NCBI GenBank assembly: GCA_944324425.1
Contig: CALUWE010000003.1
Span: 62,001-126,000, forward strand
Source of the DNA: Candidatus Gastranaerophilales bacterium
GTDB taxonomy: Bacteria > Cyanobacteriota > Vampirovibrionia > Gastranaerophilales > Gastranaerophilaceae
Direction of reading: 5' to 3'
Length of the DNA: 64,000 bases
The translations under genes and the position numbers were made by a program. Under the pieces are notes generated by a model that did not search any database, had not been told where the DNA came from, and saw nothing but the letters and a program-made list of their open reading frames with translations. Shown here piece by piece: positions 1-8,240 of this stretch (the stretch's first letter is position 1; every line of letters begins with the position of its first letter).

Positions 1-11
1 CCGTTCTTTTT

Positions 12-39
12 TTGACAAAAAAAATTCACCCCGTAAAAT
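12..39 (+). promoter_or_regulatory. Sigma-70-type promoter of the ArsB/NhaD-like permease
   Basis: A perfect -35 TTGACA (12-17) is followed after 16 nt by a -10-like TAAAAT (34-39). The GTG start of the permease lies at 76, behind a strong AGGGGGAGG Shine-Dalgarno stretch. The -10 region runs into a 22-bp palindrome that could hold a repressor. Confidence 0.6.
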
Positions 40-58
40 TAAACTAATTAGTTTAATT
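37..58. promoter_or_regulatory. 22-bp perfect palindrome, candidate operator
   Basis: Every base from 37 to 47 pairs with its partner from 58 to 48 (left arm AATTAAACTAA, right arm TTAGTTTAATT). It overlaps the -10 box and expected transcription start of the permease promoter, the usual place for a repressor site. Winged-helix metal or arsenic sensors of the ArsR type bind AT-rich palindromes of similar size, but no such regulator is visible in the window, so its identity is inference. Confidence 0.5.
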
Positions 59-75
59 AAATAAAGGGGGAGGCT

Positions 76-1395
76 GTGGAAGCATTACACGAGTTTATTC
101 AACAAAATGCCGTAATGGCAAGCGCAATAATTTTGATAATTGCATATATTTTCATCGCATGGGAAAAAATTTCAAAAGTTACGGTTGCACTTTTAGGTGC
201 TTCGCTAACGTTATTCTTGGGATTACTGTCATCTGATAAAAACCCTGCGGATTTAGCACACTATTTTGCAAATTACATAGATTTTAACGTTATATTTTTG
301 CTGGTTTCAATGATGATTATTGTTCACATTTCAGCCAGCTCGGGAGTGTTCAGATGGCTCGCAAATGAAATTTTAAAGCTAACCAAAGGTAAACCCAAAC
401 TTGTATTATTTGCTCTTGCTGTTTTCACGGCAATAGCAAGCGCATTTTTAGATAACGTTACAACAGTTATTCTTATTATGCCCGTTACTTTTGCAGCCTG
501 CAAAAAATTGGATGTAAACCCGATTCCTTTCTTAATAACAGAAATTCTTTGTTCAAACATAGGCGGCACGGCAACTTTAATTGGCGATCCCCCTAATATC
601 ATTATAGGCTCAGCCGCAGGCCTTTCTTTTATGGACTTTGTAAAAGAATTAACGGGAATTGTTGTAGCAATAATGCTTGTTGCAATCGGCATTATGGTTT
701 TTGTATTCAGAAAACAGCTCAAAAGCACGCCTGAAAAAATGGAAGAAGTTGCAAAAATCGACAATTCAGGCTCAATAACAAGCAAAACATTGGCAATAAG
801 ATCGGTTATTGTTTTAGCACTTGTCATTTTAGGGTTTGTTACACATGATATAACCCATATACCCACCTATCTTGTAGCAATGATTGGAGCCAGCTTTTTA
901 TTAATCTTTGAAAAACCGCACAAAATCTTAATGGATGTTGAATGGAACACAATATTTTTCTTTATAGGTTTATTCATAATAATCGGCGGCCTTGAAGCAT
1001 CAGGCGGAATTGATTTAATGGCAAAATGGTTATTGGATGTTGCAAACGGTTCAAAAGAAGTAATGGCAATGATTATTCTTTGGGCATCAGGAATTTTATC
1101 AGGCATAATTGATAATATTCCGTATACTGCAACAATGGCGCCAATGCTTGCCACAATTCAAACAATTGAAGGAGCTGAATACACTCATCCTCTTTGGTGG
1201 TGCTTATCATTGGGCGCATGCTTGGGCGGCAATATGACAATAATTGGTGCAGCCGCTAACGTCATTGTATGTGAAACAGCCAATAAAGACGGCTTCAAAA
1301 TTTCATTTATGGAATATTTAAAATATGGTGTTACAATAACATTAGTCTCATTATTAATGAGCACTGTATACATCTATTTAAGATTCTTAAAATAA
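76..1395 (+). CDS. ArsB/NhaD-type ion permease (ion transporter superfamily)
   Basis: A polytopic inner-membrane carrier of 439 residues, rich in hydrophobic segments. It carries the two inverted-repeat hallmarks of the ArsB/NhaD/P-protein family: DNVTTV at 126-131 with GGTATLIGDPPNIIIG at 163-178, and DNIPYTATM near 347 with GGNMTIIGAAANVIV at 384-398. Relatives export arsenite or exchange Na+ for H+; the sequence does not decide between these. The GTG start at 76 sits after a very strong ribosome site, with an in-frame N-terminus that matches a membrane protein. The palindrome over the promoter suggests regulated expression. ruvB starts on the next base after the stop codon, so the two genes are probably co-transcribed. 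Confidence 0.85.
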   Translation: MEALHEFIQQNAVMASAIILIIAYIFIAWEKISKVTVALLGASLTLFLGLLSSDKNPADLAHYFANYIDFNVIFLLVSMMIIVHISASSGVFRWLANEILKLTKGKPKLVLFALAVFTAIASAFLDNVTTVILIMPVTFAACKKLDVNPIPFLITEILCSNIGGTATLIGDPPNIIIGSAAGLSFMDFVKELTGIVVAIMLVAIGIMVFVFRKQLKSTPEKMEEVAKIDNSGSITSKTLAIRSVIVLALVILGFVTHDITHIPTYLVAMIGASFLLIFEKPHKILMDVEWNTIFFFIGLFIIIGGLEASGGIDLMAKWLLDVANGSKEVMAMIILWASGILSGIIDNIPYTATMAPMLATIQTIEGAEYTHPLWWCLSLGACLGGNMTIIGAAANVIVCETANKDGFKISFMEYLKYGVTITLVSLLMSTVYIYLRFLK

Positions 1396-2475
1396 ATGAT
1401 TTTAAACGACGACGATAATAAAAAAGTTAAAAACAATTTCAAGCCGCTTCAAAAACCTTTGGAACTTGAGGCGGCTGAAATTGAATTTGACCGCTCATAT
1501 GATAAAAATATTCGCCCTAAAACCTTTGATGATTACATAGGACAAACTTCAATCAAAGAAACTCTCAAAATAACAATCCAAGCGGCAAAGAAAAGAAATG
1601 TTCAGTTAGACCACATTTTACTGTACGGCCCGCCGGGGCTTGGCAAAACAACGCTTGCAAACATTATTGCCAACGAATGCAATACAAACATTAAAATCAC
1701 ATCGGCACCCGCACTTGAAAGACCAAGGGATATAATCGGCATTTTAATGAATTTAAAACAAGGTGAAATTCTTTTTATAGATGAAATTCACAGACTAAAT
1801 AAAGTTGCGGAAGAAATTTTATATCCTGCTATGGAAGATTTTACGCTTGATCTTACAACAGGGAAAAACCAAACAGTAAAAACAATGCGCGTTCCTCTGC
1901 AAAAATTTACCCTAATCGGTGCAACAACAAAAGCAGGGGCCCTGTCAGGCCCGCTAAGAGACAGATTTGGCGTCATTCACAGGCTTGAATTTTACACAAC
2001 GGAAGAACTAAAACAGGTTGTAAAAAGAAGCGCCAATATTTTAAATATAAAAATCGATGAAGAAGGTGCGCTTGAAATTGCAAAAAGAAGCCGCCAAACA
2101 CCAAGAATTGCCAACCGTTTAATTAAACGTGCAGGAGACTGGGCGCTTGTTAAAGGTAACGGCACAATTACGAAACAAGATGCAAATAACGCACTAAATG
2201 CGCTTAATATTGATGATAAAGGCCTTGATACAACAGACAGAGAATTGCTGAAATTAATAATAAACAACTATGGCGGCGGCCCTGTCGGAATTGAAACATT
2301 AAGCGTAGCCTTGGGCGAAGACTTAAGAACAATTGAAGATGTTATTGAACCTTATTTGCTGCAATCAGGATTTATAAAACGCACACAAAGAGGAAGAGTG
2401 GCAACCGACACGGCATATAAACATCTGGGCTTAAAAAATAACGGCTCAAACGGCCAAATTGGACTTTTTAGCTAA
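1396..2475 (+). CDS. ruvB: Holliday junction branch-migration ATPase RuvB
   Basis: RuvB is the hexameric AAA+ motor that drives branch migration with RuvA. The protein has 359 residues, slightly longer than usual because of about 25 extra N-terminal residues. Visible motifs are Walker [10 protein letters not shown] (78-86), Walker B DEIH (129-132), sensor 1 GATTKAG (175-181) and the arginine-finger region LRDRFG (187-192). The C-terminal winged helix ends in the family-typical RTQRGRVAT. The ATG directly abuts the stop codon of the permease, implying translational coupling. The 3' end overlaps the convergent HDOD gene by 8 nt in the palindrome TTAGCTAA, which supplies a stop codon on both strands. 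Confidence 0.97.
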   Translation: MILNDDDNKKVKNNFKPLQKPLELEAAEIEFDRSYDKNIRPKTFDDYIGQTSIKETLKITIQAAKKRNVQLDHILLYGPPGLGKTTLANIIANECNTNIKITSAPALERPRDIIGILMNLKQGEILFIDEIHRLNKVAEEILYPAMEDFTLDLTTGKNQTVKTMRVPLQKFTLIGATTKAGALSGPLRDRFGVIHRLEFYTTEELKQVVKRSANILNIKIDEEGALEIAKRSRQTPRIANRLIKRAGDWALVKGNGTITKQDANNALNALNIDDKGLDTTDRELLKLIINNYGGGPVGIETLSVALGEDLRTIEDVIEPYLLQSGFIKRTQRGRVATDTAYKHLGLKNNGSNGQIGLFS

Positions 2476-3289
2476 TATCCAAAATTTCATAATAAGGTAT
2501 AAGTTTTTTTATACCGCCCATTGAATAAGGTGCAATTTGAGATTTTGAAAGCTGCATATATTGAAAAACTTTTTGGCTTGATTTGGTGATTTTAGTGTTT
2601 TTGTGCGCCAAAAGGTCTGCAAGATAAATTATGGATGAAGCCTGCGGAAGCATTGCATCAAGCGGAAAATGATGATACCTTATAGAATCTGTTACAACAA
2701 TAGGTAAATTCCAGCGTCTGCAGATATATTCGCTCAAATCCGCATGGCAGTAACCAAACTCGCCAATTTCTTCTTCTTGCGGATAAATTTTTATCTCATT
2801 ATCATCTTCCATTGACGTTATAAGGTATTTAGAGCCGAATTTATTCTTCATGGCAATTTTGCCTATATCATGCAAAAAACCAAGCAAAAAGGCATCGTGA
2901 GGGTTAATAAGTTTAAATTGAGCAGCAATGTCTTTGCAGTAATATGCAGTTAAAAGAGAATATTTAAACAAATCAACACAATCAGCTTCCTGAAACACAG
3001 GAAACAAAGAAAACGCCAAAACAACATTTTTAAATTTGTGCAGACCCATAAGGGAAACACCCTTGTTGACGGAAATATAACCCGATTTTGAAGGGTTTAA
3101 AACTTTATTGATATATGAAAAAATTCTTGAGGACAATAAAGGGTCAGCCAAAAGAATATTTGCATACGAATTTTTTGAAATATTCAATTCTCTCGTTAAT
3201 TCAATAAACTTTTCCATTACAGGAGGAAGCTCGGGCAAACACCCCAAAAAATCTTGTTCAATTGAATTATCGACAGTTTCATTTTGCAT
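2468..3289 (-). CDS. HDOD-domain signalling protein
   Basis: The 273-residue protein is almost entirely one HDOD domain (about 10-210), a diverged HD-phosphohydrolase fold that usually acts as a signalling or scaffold module. The [10 protein letters not shown] segment keeps an HD pair at 140-141, and the typical [11 protein letters not shown] helix is near 47-57. No membrane segment or second output domain is seen. It is the last gene of a leftward run wecG-like, ftsE, ftsX, HDOD and starts 3 nt after the ftsX stop codon, so it is probably co-transcribed with cell-division genes. Its biochemical role is unknown. Confidence 0.85.
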   Translation of the reverse strand: MQNETVDNSIEQDFLGCLPELPPVMEKFIELTRELNISKNSYANILLADPLLSSRIFSYINKVLNPSKSGYISVNKGVSLMGLHKFKNVVLAFSLFPVFQEADCVDLFKYSLLTAYYCKDIAAQFKLINPHDAFLLGFLHDIGKIAMKNKFGSKYLITSMEDDNEIKIYPQEEEIGEFGYCHADLSEYICRRWNLPIVVTDSIRYHHFPLDAMLPQASSIIYLADLLAHKNTKITKSSQKVFQYMQLSKSQIAPYSMGGIKKLIPYYEILDIS

Positions 3290-3292
3290 AAA

Positions 3293-4207
3293 TTAAACTT
3301 TCAAATGTTTCTTAATGCACATCAAGCTTCCGCCTGCAGAAAAAATTATACCGACAGCAAGAACCGAAAGAATAACAATCTGCTGAGCAAAAAGGAATGA
3401 AGGTATCATAAAAAATTCGTGGACTTTATATAAATAACCCTGAACTACATTTATAGGAAAAATCGCTATAATGGCGCCCAAAAAACCGTATATGGCACCT
3501 TGAAGAACAAGAGGAAATTTTATATACCAATTGGAAACGCCCATAAGCCGCATAATTTCAATTTCTTCTTTTCTTGATTGAATAACAAGTTGTATGGTGT
3601 TATTAATAATGGTTATTGTCAAAAGACAAGCAACAATAACAACAAGGAAAGTAACGGTATGTGAAACCTTATTTAAAGTTTGAAACTTTTTAACCCAGTC
3701 TTTTGCATAACCGGTATCGGAAACACCTTCAACATGCTTAACCCTGACAAGAACATCATCAAGATTATCAATCATATCAACCTTAACATGCAATGTATCA
3801 GGCAAGGGGTTTTCAACATCAGGAACATCGATTTCATTTTTTAAATCAGCCCAAGCCTTTTGTTTGGAGATAAATTTTATATCCTTAACATGTTCCAGTT
3901 TTTTGATTTTTGCAATAACAACATCTGAATCGGCATTCGGAGCAAGATAAGCTGAAATTTGAAGTGTGCCGCCAAGTTCATTAACAATACTCTGCAAAGA
4001 CAAAGAAGACCTGAACAGTGCGCCAAATATGGTTAAAATTGCAGCCATAGTAGTAACAATAGCAATGTTAATCAAGCCTGTCTGCTGAATACCTTTAAAA
4101 GTTTCTATTAACATACGGTACATAATTCTGACGTCTGTCAGCCAGTCTTTTGGAATATGAGATTTAACTTTTTGTTTTATTCTGTTTCTTGTTTGTCCGT
4201 TAGCCAT
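3293..4207 (-). CDS. ftsX: Cell division protein FtsX
   Basis: FtsX is the membrane half of the FtsEX complex, which couples ATP hydrolysis to control of peptidoglycan hydrolases at the septum. The 304-residue protein shows the family layout: a cytoplasmic N-terminus, a first membrane helix near 48-70, an extracytoplasmic domain of about 100 residues, then three membrane helices (about 173-195, 225-250, 270-295). The extracytoplasmic part contains the conserved KKLEHVKDIKFISKQKAW stretch typical of FtsX. It overlaps the 3' end of ftsE by 8 nt, the usual ftsE-ftsX coupling. Confidence 0.92.
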   Translation of the reverse strand: MANGQTRNRIKQKVKSHIPKDWLTDVRIMYRMLIETFKGIQQTGLINIAIVTTMAAILTIFGALFRSSLSLQSIVNELGGTLQISAYLAPNADSDVVIAKIKKLEHVKDIKFISKQKAWADLKNEIDVPDVENPLPDTLHVKVDMIDNLDDVLVRVKHVEGVSDTGYAKDWVKKFQTLNKVSHTVTFLVVIVACLLTITIINNTIQLVIQSRKEEIEIMRLMGVSNWYIKFPLVLQGAIYGFLGAIIAIFPINVVQGYLYKVHEFFMIPSFLFAQQIVILSVLAVGIIFSAGGSLMCIKKHLKV

Positions 4208-4874
4208 AAGTACCTGCCTGTACGTCTTTTACAATTTGACCGTCGCACAAGGTAACAACTCTTTTTCTGAAGTAATCCACCATGGTGTGATCATGGGTAG
4301 AAACCAAAATTGTGATTCCTCTTTGATTGACTTGGTCTAAAATTTCCATAACTTCCATTGAGTTTTTAGGGTCAAGGTTCCCTGTCGGTTCATCTGCAAT
4401 TAATAAAGGAGGGCCGTTTACAATTGCACGTGCAATAGAAACTCTTTGCTGTTCTCCGCCTGATAACTCGGAAGGCCTTGATTTTGCTTTATGCTCTAAA
4501 CCGACAACTTTTAGGGCGCCGTAAACCCTTGCTTCAATTTCACGTGATGAGATGCCTAAAGTTCTGATTACATAAGCAATATTGTCATATACCGTGTGAT
4601 TTTGAAGCAGTTTAAAATCTTGAAACACAATTCCCATGCATCTTCTTAAGTTTGGAATTTTATTCGGGTGAAGATTTGCAATGTTAATACCGCCGATTAT
4701 AACCTGACCCCTTGTCGGTTTTTCTTCCATATAAAGTAATTTCATTAAGGTCGATTTGCCTGCACCTGACGCACCTGTTAAAAACACAAATTCGCCCGGT
4801 TTTATATGCAGGTTAACATTGTACAAAGCCGGTTTATTTTTATATTGCTTAATAACGTCTTTTAAAATTATCAT
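4200..4874 (-). CDS. ftsE: Cell division ATP-binding protein FtsE
   Basis: An ABC-type ATPase of 224 residues that powers FtsX. Walker A GASGAGKST lies at 34-42, the Q-loop VFQDFKLL at 83-90, the ABC signature LSGGEQQRV at 137-145 and Walker B LLIADEP at 157-163, followed by the switch histidine in STHD. Length and motif spacing match FtsE. It is 23 nt downstream of the WecG-like gene and overlaps ftsX, so all belong to one leftward operon. Confidence 0.95.
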   Translation of the reverse strand: MIILKDVIKQYKNKPALYNVNLHIKPGEFVFLTGASGAGKSTLMKLLYMEEKPTRGQVIIGGINIANLHPNKIPNLRRCMGIVFQDFKLLQNHTVYDNIAYVIRTLGISSREIEARVYGALKVVGLEHKAKSRPSELSGGEQQRVSIARAIVNGPPLLIADEPTGNLDPKNSMEVMEILDQVNQRGITILVSTHDHTMVDYFRKRVVTLCDGQIVKDVQAGTYG

Positions 4875-4897
4875 ACTTGAAAAGGCAACCTTATTAA

Positions 4898-5629
4898 CTA
4901 ATTCTTATTTATCACACTATCAATTATACTTTGAAAAAAGAATATTGGCAAAGTCGGAAATATCCTTTTAAACCTTTCAGGCTGTTTAACTGTTCTATAA
5001 AGCCATTCAAGCCCCATTTTTCTGTAAATATCAGGTGCTAGTTGAACCTTGCCGGACAAAACATCAAAAGTGCCGCCAACCCCAATCATAACAATTCCGC
5101 TTGCTTGCTTTTTTAATTCGGAAATAAAAATTTCCTGCTTAGGAGAGCCCATAGCACACAAAAGAAATTTTGCGCCCGAATTAACAATATCTTTAATAAT
5201 CGGCTCGAAATCATCAAAATATCCGTCATGGGTATAAGCAATTTCAATGCCTTCGCATTTTTCCTTAATATTTTTAACCGCAAGCTCTAAAATTTCAGGT
5301 TTTGCACCTACAAGCGCAACCTTAAATTTATCTTGCCCCGCAATTTCAAGCATTTTTTTTGACAAATCAACACCCGTTACTTGTTCTTGATTAATACCCT
5401 TCATTTTAAGCGCAATTTTAATCCCGACACCATCCGGTGTAACCATTTCTGCATCGTTAATTATTTGGCGAAGTTCAAAATTCTTTTTGGCATTTTGAAT
5501 AATTTCGGGATTTATTGTAACGACGTGGATATTTTTACCGTCATCTATCGCACAAAGAAGCGACTTAATAACTTCATCAAAAGATAATAAATCTACATTA
5601 AACCCCTGAATATTTGCTTTTCTTTCCAT
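4898..5629 (-). CDS. WecG/TagA/CpsF-family glycosyltransferase (GT26)
   Basis: A 243-residue single-domain glycosyltransferase of family GT26, which adds an N-acetyl-hexosamine or related sugar to a lipid-linked intermediate in wall or surface polysaccharide synthesis. Family marks are FNVDLLSFDEV (10-20), VTINPEIIQNA (37-47), TPDGVGIKIA (64-73) with the conserved Asp, and GSPKQE (161-166). It heads the leftward operon with ftsE, ftsX and the HDOD gene. The start codon has no Shine-Dalgarno site and lies 6 nt after a TATTAT box with a spaced TTGAAT, so the mRNA may be leaderless. The exact sugar donor cannot be read from the sequence. Confidence 0.88.
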   Translation of the reverse strand: MERKANIQGFNVDLLSFDEVIKSLLCAIDDGKNIHVVTINPEIIQNAKKNFELRQIINDAEMVTPDGVGIKIALKMKGINQEQVTGVDLSKKMLEIAGQDKFKVALVGAKPEILELAVKNIKEKCEGIEIAYTHDGYFDDFEPIIKDIVNSGAKFLLCAMGSPKQEIFISELKKQASGIVMIGVGGTFDVLSGKVQLAPDIYRKMGLEWLYRTVKQPERFKRIFPTLPIFFFQSIIDSVINKN

Positions 5630-5635
5630 AAAATG

Positions 5636-5663
5636 ATAATAACAAATAATAGAAGGTATTCAA
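5636..5663 (-). promoter_or_regulatory. Candidate leaderless promoter of the WecG-like operon
   Basis: On the minus strand TTGAAT (5663-5658) is followed after 16 nt by TATTAT (5641-5636). Only 6 nt separate the -10 box from the ATG at 5629, so transcription would begin at or next to the start codon. Confidence 0.45.
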
Positions 5664-5684
5664 GAAAAAATTTTTTTCGATTAA

Positions 5685-5712
5685 TTGACTAATGCCATTT
5701 TTTATATAGAAT
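5685..5712 (+). promoter_or_regulatory. Promoter of the Gfo/Idh/MocA oxidoreductase
   Basis: TTGACT (5685-5690), a 16-nt spacer and TAGAAT (5707-5712) form a good sigma-70-like promoter. The leader is about 43 nt and carries an AAGGAAG ribosome site before the ATG at 5762, in contrast with the leaderless-looking genes nearby. Confidence 0.5.
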
Positions 5713-5761
5713 AAAAGAAGGCAAAGAGCGCCTGGATAATGGAATTCAAGGAAGTTTTAAA

Positions 5762-6769
5762 ATGACAAACGAAAGTAAATATGTTGGAGTTATAGGCTGC
5801 GGAATTTGGGGAAAAAACATTGTAAGAAATTTTTACAGTTTAAACGCCCTAAACACCGTCTGCGACTTGGATGATGAAACTTTAAGAAAAATCAGGGAAG
5901 ATTACCCCGGCACAAACACAACAAAAGATTTTAATGAAATAATCAACAATAAAAGCATAAAAGCTGTTTGTGTAATAACTCCGAGCCACACTCATTTTAA
6001 CCTTGTAAAACTTGCCTTGGAGCATGGGAAACATGTATATGTTGAAAAGCCGATTTCAATTAAAGCGGATGAAGCCCTTAAATTAAAAGAGCTTGCAGAT
6101 GAAAAAGGCTTAATCTTAATGGTAGGACACCTTCTTTTATATCATCCTGCGGTTAATCGCCTAAAAATGCTTATAGAAGAAGGGGTTTTGGGAAACATTA
6201 AATACGTTCAATCAGACAGACTTAATATCAACTATTTTAAAAACGACAGAAGCGTTATGTGGGATTTAGCCCCGCATGATGTTTCTATGACATCATACGT
6301 TATAGGCTCCGAGCCTGAAAAAGTTATTGCGGCAACGGGCGCTTCAACCGAAGGAAACAATATTTTTGATATAACCCACATTACAATTAAATATAAAAAC
6401 GGTGTAATAGCGCAAATTTCAGACAGCTGGATTCACCCTCAAAAATATGTAAAATTAATGGTTAGAGGCGACAAGGCAAGTGCTGTTTTAGATGATACTT
6501 TGCCGGAACACAAATTAATTGTTTTTGATAATTCAAAACCGGGGCAGCAAAATATAGAAATTCCGGATTACATTGAAATTGAACCGTTAAAATTGGAATG
6601 CCAGCATTTCTTGCATTGTATAGAAACCGGCAAAACTCCCCGTTCTGACGGAGAAAACGGTTATATAACCGTTAAAGCTCTTGAAGATGCGGAAAAAATT
6701 ATGTTCGGCGCACAAAGAGACAAACTTGATGATGTCGACTATGCCTTATCAAGAGCAAAAAAGCATTAA
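5762..6769 (+). CDS. Gfo/Idh/MocA-family NAD(P)-dependent sugar oxidoreductase
   Basis: A 335-residue two-domain oxidoreductase. The N-terminal Rossmann fold has GVIGCGIWG (9-17), and the conserved EKP is at 95-97 in HVYVEKPIS, the nicotinamide-site signature of the family. The C-terminal domain contains DLAPHDVSM, close to the catalytic His region seen in nucleotide-sugar dehydrogenases such as WlbA-like enzymes. It probably acts on a sugar or nucleotide sugar, which fits its divergent neighbour, a surface-polysaccharide glycosyltransferase. The substrate is not determined. It is monocistronic and ends at a bidirectional terminator. Confidence 0.88.
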   Translation: MTNESKYVGVIGCGIWGKNIVRNFYSLNALNTVCDLDDETLRKIREDYPGTNTTKDFNEIINNKSIKAVCVITPSHTHFNLVKLALEHGKHVYVEKPISIKADEALKLKELADEKGLILMVGHLLLYHPAVNRLKMLIEEGVLGNIKYVQSDRLNINYFKNDRSVMWDLAPHDVSMTSYVIGSEPEKVIAATGASTEGNNIFDITHITIKYKNGVIAQISDSWIHPQKYVKLMVRGDKASAVLDDTLPEHKLIVFDNSKPGQQNIEIPDYIEIEPLKLECQHFLHCIETGKTPRSDGENGYITVKALEDAEKIMFGAQRDKLDDVDYALSRAKKH

Positions 6770-6780
6770 ATAAACAATAA

Positions 6781-6816
6781 AAAAGCGCCCTTTATAAAAA
6801 AGGCGCTTTTTAATAA
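6781..6816. terminator. Bidirectional intrinsic terminator between the oxidoreductase gene and proC
   Basis: Arms AAAAGCGCC (6781-6789) and GGCGCTTTT (6802-6810) form a stem whose A- and T-rich ends give a U-tract in either direction. It lies between the convergent ends of the oxidoreductase gene and proC. Confidence 0.8.
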
Positions 6817-6820
6817 ATTT

Positions 6821-7627
6821 CTATTTGCTCCTGCCCAATTCCACTGCTCTTTTGCAAGTTTTTTCAACGGTTTCAAAGAGAACTCTTTCAATATCCGATT
6901 CAACCAAAACCTTATTTCCCTCTGCTGTTGTTCCGTTTGGGGTGGTAACCGCAATGATTAAATCCTCCGGTGTTTTATTTGTATCCATAATCATTTTAGC
7001 GGCACCCAAGGCGGTTTGAGCGGAAAGTTCAAGCGCAGTTTTATAATCCAAGCCCAAAACCTCGCCGGCACGGGCAATTTTGTCAATTATATAATAATAA
7101 AAAGCGGGGCCTGAACCTGAAACTGCCGTTACTGCGTTTATTTGGGTTTCATCTAAGCAAATTGCCTTGCCCAATTTTGAAAATAAATTTAAAACAAATT
7201 GAACATCATCATCAGTTGATTTATTTCCCCTGCAAACAACGCTCATACCCTCATTTACCATTGCGGGAGTATTCGGCATAACACGAACAACCCTTGAATT
7301 TGGCAAGTTATCTTCATATTTTTGAATTGTAATGCCTGCTAATATTGAAATAATAAGTTTATCATCCGCCAAACCTTCAAGGTTGGCCAAAACATCATCA
7401 ACAACAAAAGGCTTCGTTGCAACTAAAATGTTTGAAACATTGCTTGCAAGCTTTTTTACATCAGAAACAGGGCTAATTTTAAGTTCATCCGCGCAAGTCT
7501 TCAGATGTTCAAAATTAACATCGTAAGCATAGATGTTATCAGGCTTTATAAAGCCGGAATTAATAACTCCCTTGCATATGGCGCCTGCCATTTTTCCAAA
7601 GCCAATAAAGCCAAGATTATTCGTCAT
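6821..7627 (-). CDS. proC: Pyrroline-5-carboxylate reductase
   Basis: ProC catalyses the last step of proline synthesis, reducing 1-pyrroline-5-carboxylate with NAD(P)H. The 268-residue protein has the N-terminal dinucleotide-binding motif GFIGFGKMAGAI, the family stretch RVMPNTPAMVNEGM, and the C-terminal dimer-domain signature AVSGSGPAFYYYIIDKIARAG. A GGAGAG ribosome site precedes the ATG at 7627. It is transcribed away from rpmH and ends at the shared terminator at 6781-6816. Confidence 0.96.
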   Translation of the reverse strand: MTNNLGFIGFGKMAGAICKGVINSGFIKPDNIYAYDVNFEHLKTCADELKISPVSDVKKLASNVSNILVATKPFVVDDVLANLEGLADDKLIISILAGITIQKYEDNLPNSRVVRVMPNTPAMVNEGMSVVCRGNKSTDDDVQFVLNLFSKLGKAICLDETQINAVTAVSGSGPAFYYYIIDKIARAGEVLGLDYKTALELSAQTALGAAKMIMDTNKTPEDLIIAVTTPNGTTAEGNKVLVESDIERVLFETVEKTCKRAVELGRSK

Positions 7628-7649
7628 AAAATATCTCTCCTCATATAAC

Positions 7650-7678
7650 TTGACAGCAGTTTTTGTCTAAATTATCAT
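7650..7678 (+). promoter_or_regulatory. Promoter of rpmH-rnpA
   Basis: A consensus TTGACA (7650-7655), a 17-nt spacer and TATCAT (7673-7678) precede rpmH. An AAGGAG ribosome site lies at 7707-7712. This is the most canonical promoter in the window, as expected for a ribosomal protein gene. Confidence 0.7.
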
Positions 7679-7720
7679 AATAAATACTGTAGTAAAAATC
7701 AACATCAAGGAGTAAATATA

Positions 7721-7873
7721 ATGCGTCGCACATTAGAAGGCACAAAAAGAAAAAGACAAAAAGTTTCAGGTTTCAGAGCAAGAATGGCTACTCCTGAAGG
7801 ACAAAAAACAATTAACAGACGCCGTGCTAAAGGTCGTCATAAAGTAGCAATTGTTGCAAAAAACCGTGCTTAA
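7721..7873 (+). CDS. rpmH: 50S ribosomal protein L34
   Basis: A 50-residue basic ribosomal protein. The N-terminus MRRTLEGTKRKR followed by GFRARM and RRRAKGRH is a clear L34. The TLEGT start is the form I know from cyanobacteria (TLEGTNRKR) rather than the TFQPS form of most other bacteria, which supports a cyanobacterial relative. ATG at 7721 follows AAGGAG at a good distance. The 3' end overlaps the start of rnpA, the classic rpmH-rnpA pair. Confidence 0.97.
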   Translation: MRRTLEGTKRKRQKVSGFRARMATPEGQKTINRRRAKGRHKVAIVAKNRA

Positions 7874-8234
7874 TAAAAAAAACAGATTAAAAACAAACTC
7901 ATCATTCAAAGCAACATACTGCCAAAACAGAGTTGTTTCTGATGAGTTTTTTGTTTTATACGCAGGAAGAAACAAGCTTGAAACTGAAACAGATACAAAA
8001 ATCGGTTTTGTTGTAAGCAAAAAAATTGATAAAAGGGCAGTTATCAGAAACAAAATCAAAAGAAGAATGAGAGAAAGCTTCAAAATATACCTTAAAGAAA
8101 AAGAAATTCCCTATCTTAGCTTAATTATGTCAGCCAAAGAAAACGCTAAAAATGCCGATTTTCAAATTACATTAAAAAGTGTTTACAAACTGATGGATAA
8201 GATGGCAAACAAATTTATTCAGGAGTATTATTAA
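7866..8234 (+). CDS. rnpA: Ribonuclease P protein component
   Basis: RnpA is the basic protein subunit of RNase P, which trims the 5' leader of tRNA precursors. From the GTG at 7866 it has 122 residues and begins MLNKKNRLKTNSSFK, matching the usual RnpA N-terminus; the in-frame TTG at 7851 would only add five residues. The RNR signature is present as KRAVIRNKIKRRMRE. The start overlaps the end of rpmH by 8 nt with no clear Shine-Dalgarno site, so translation is probably coupled. The usual next genes yidC and mnmE are not here but about 27 kb away. Confidence 0.93.
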   Translation: MLNKKNRLKTNSSFKATYCQNRVVSDEFFVLYAGRNKLETETDTKIGFVVSKKIDKRAVIRNKIKRRMRESFKIYLKEKEIPYLSLIMSAKENAKNADFQITLKSVYKLMDKMANKFIQEYY

Positions 8235-8240
8235 TTCATA

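Noticed and set aside
324-866. Minus-strand open frame of 180 codons inside the ArsB-like gene
   Set aside because: Low-complexity, hydrophobic antisense shadow with no ribosome site; the forward frame has clear family motifs.
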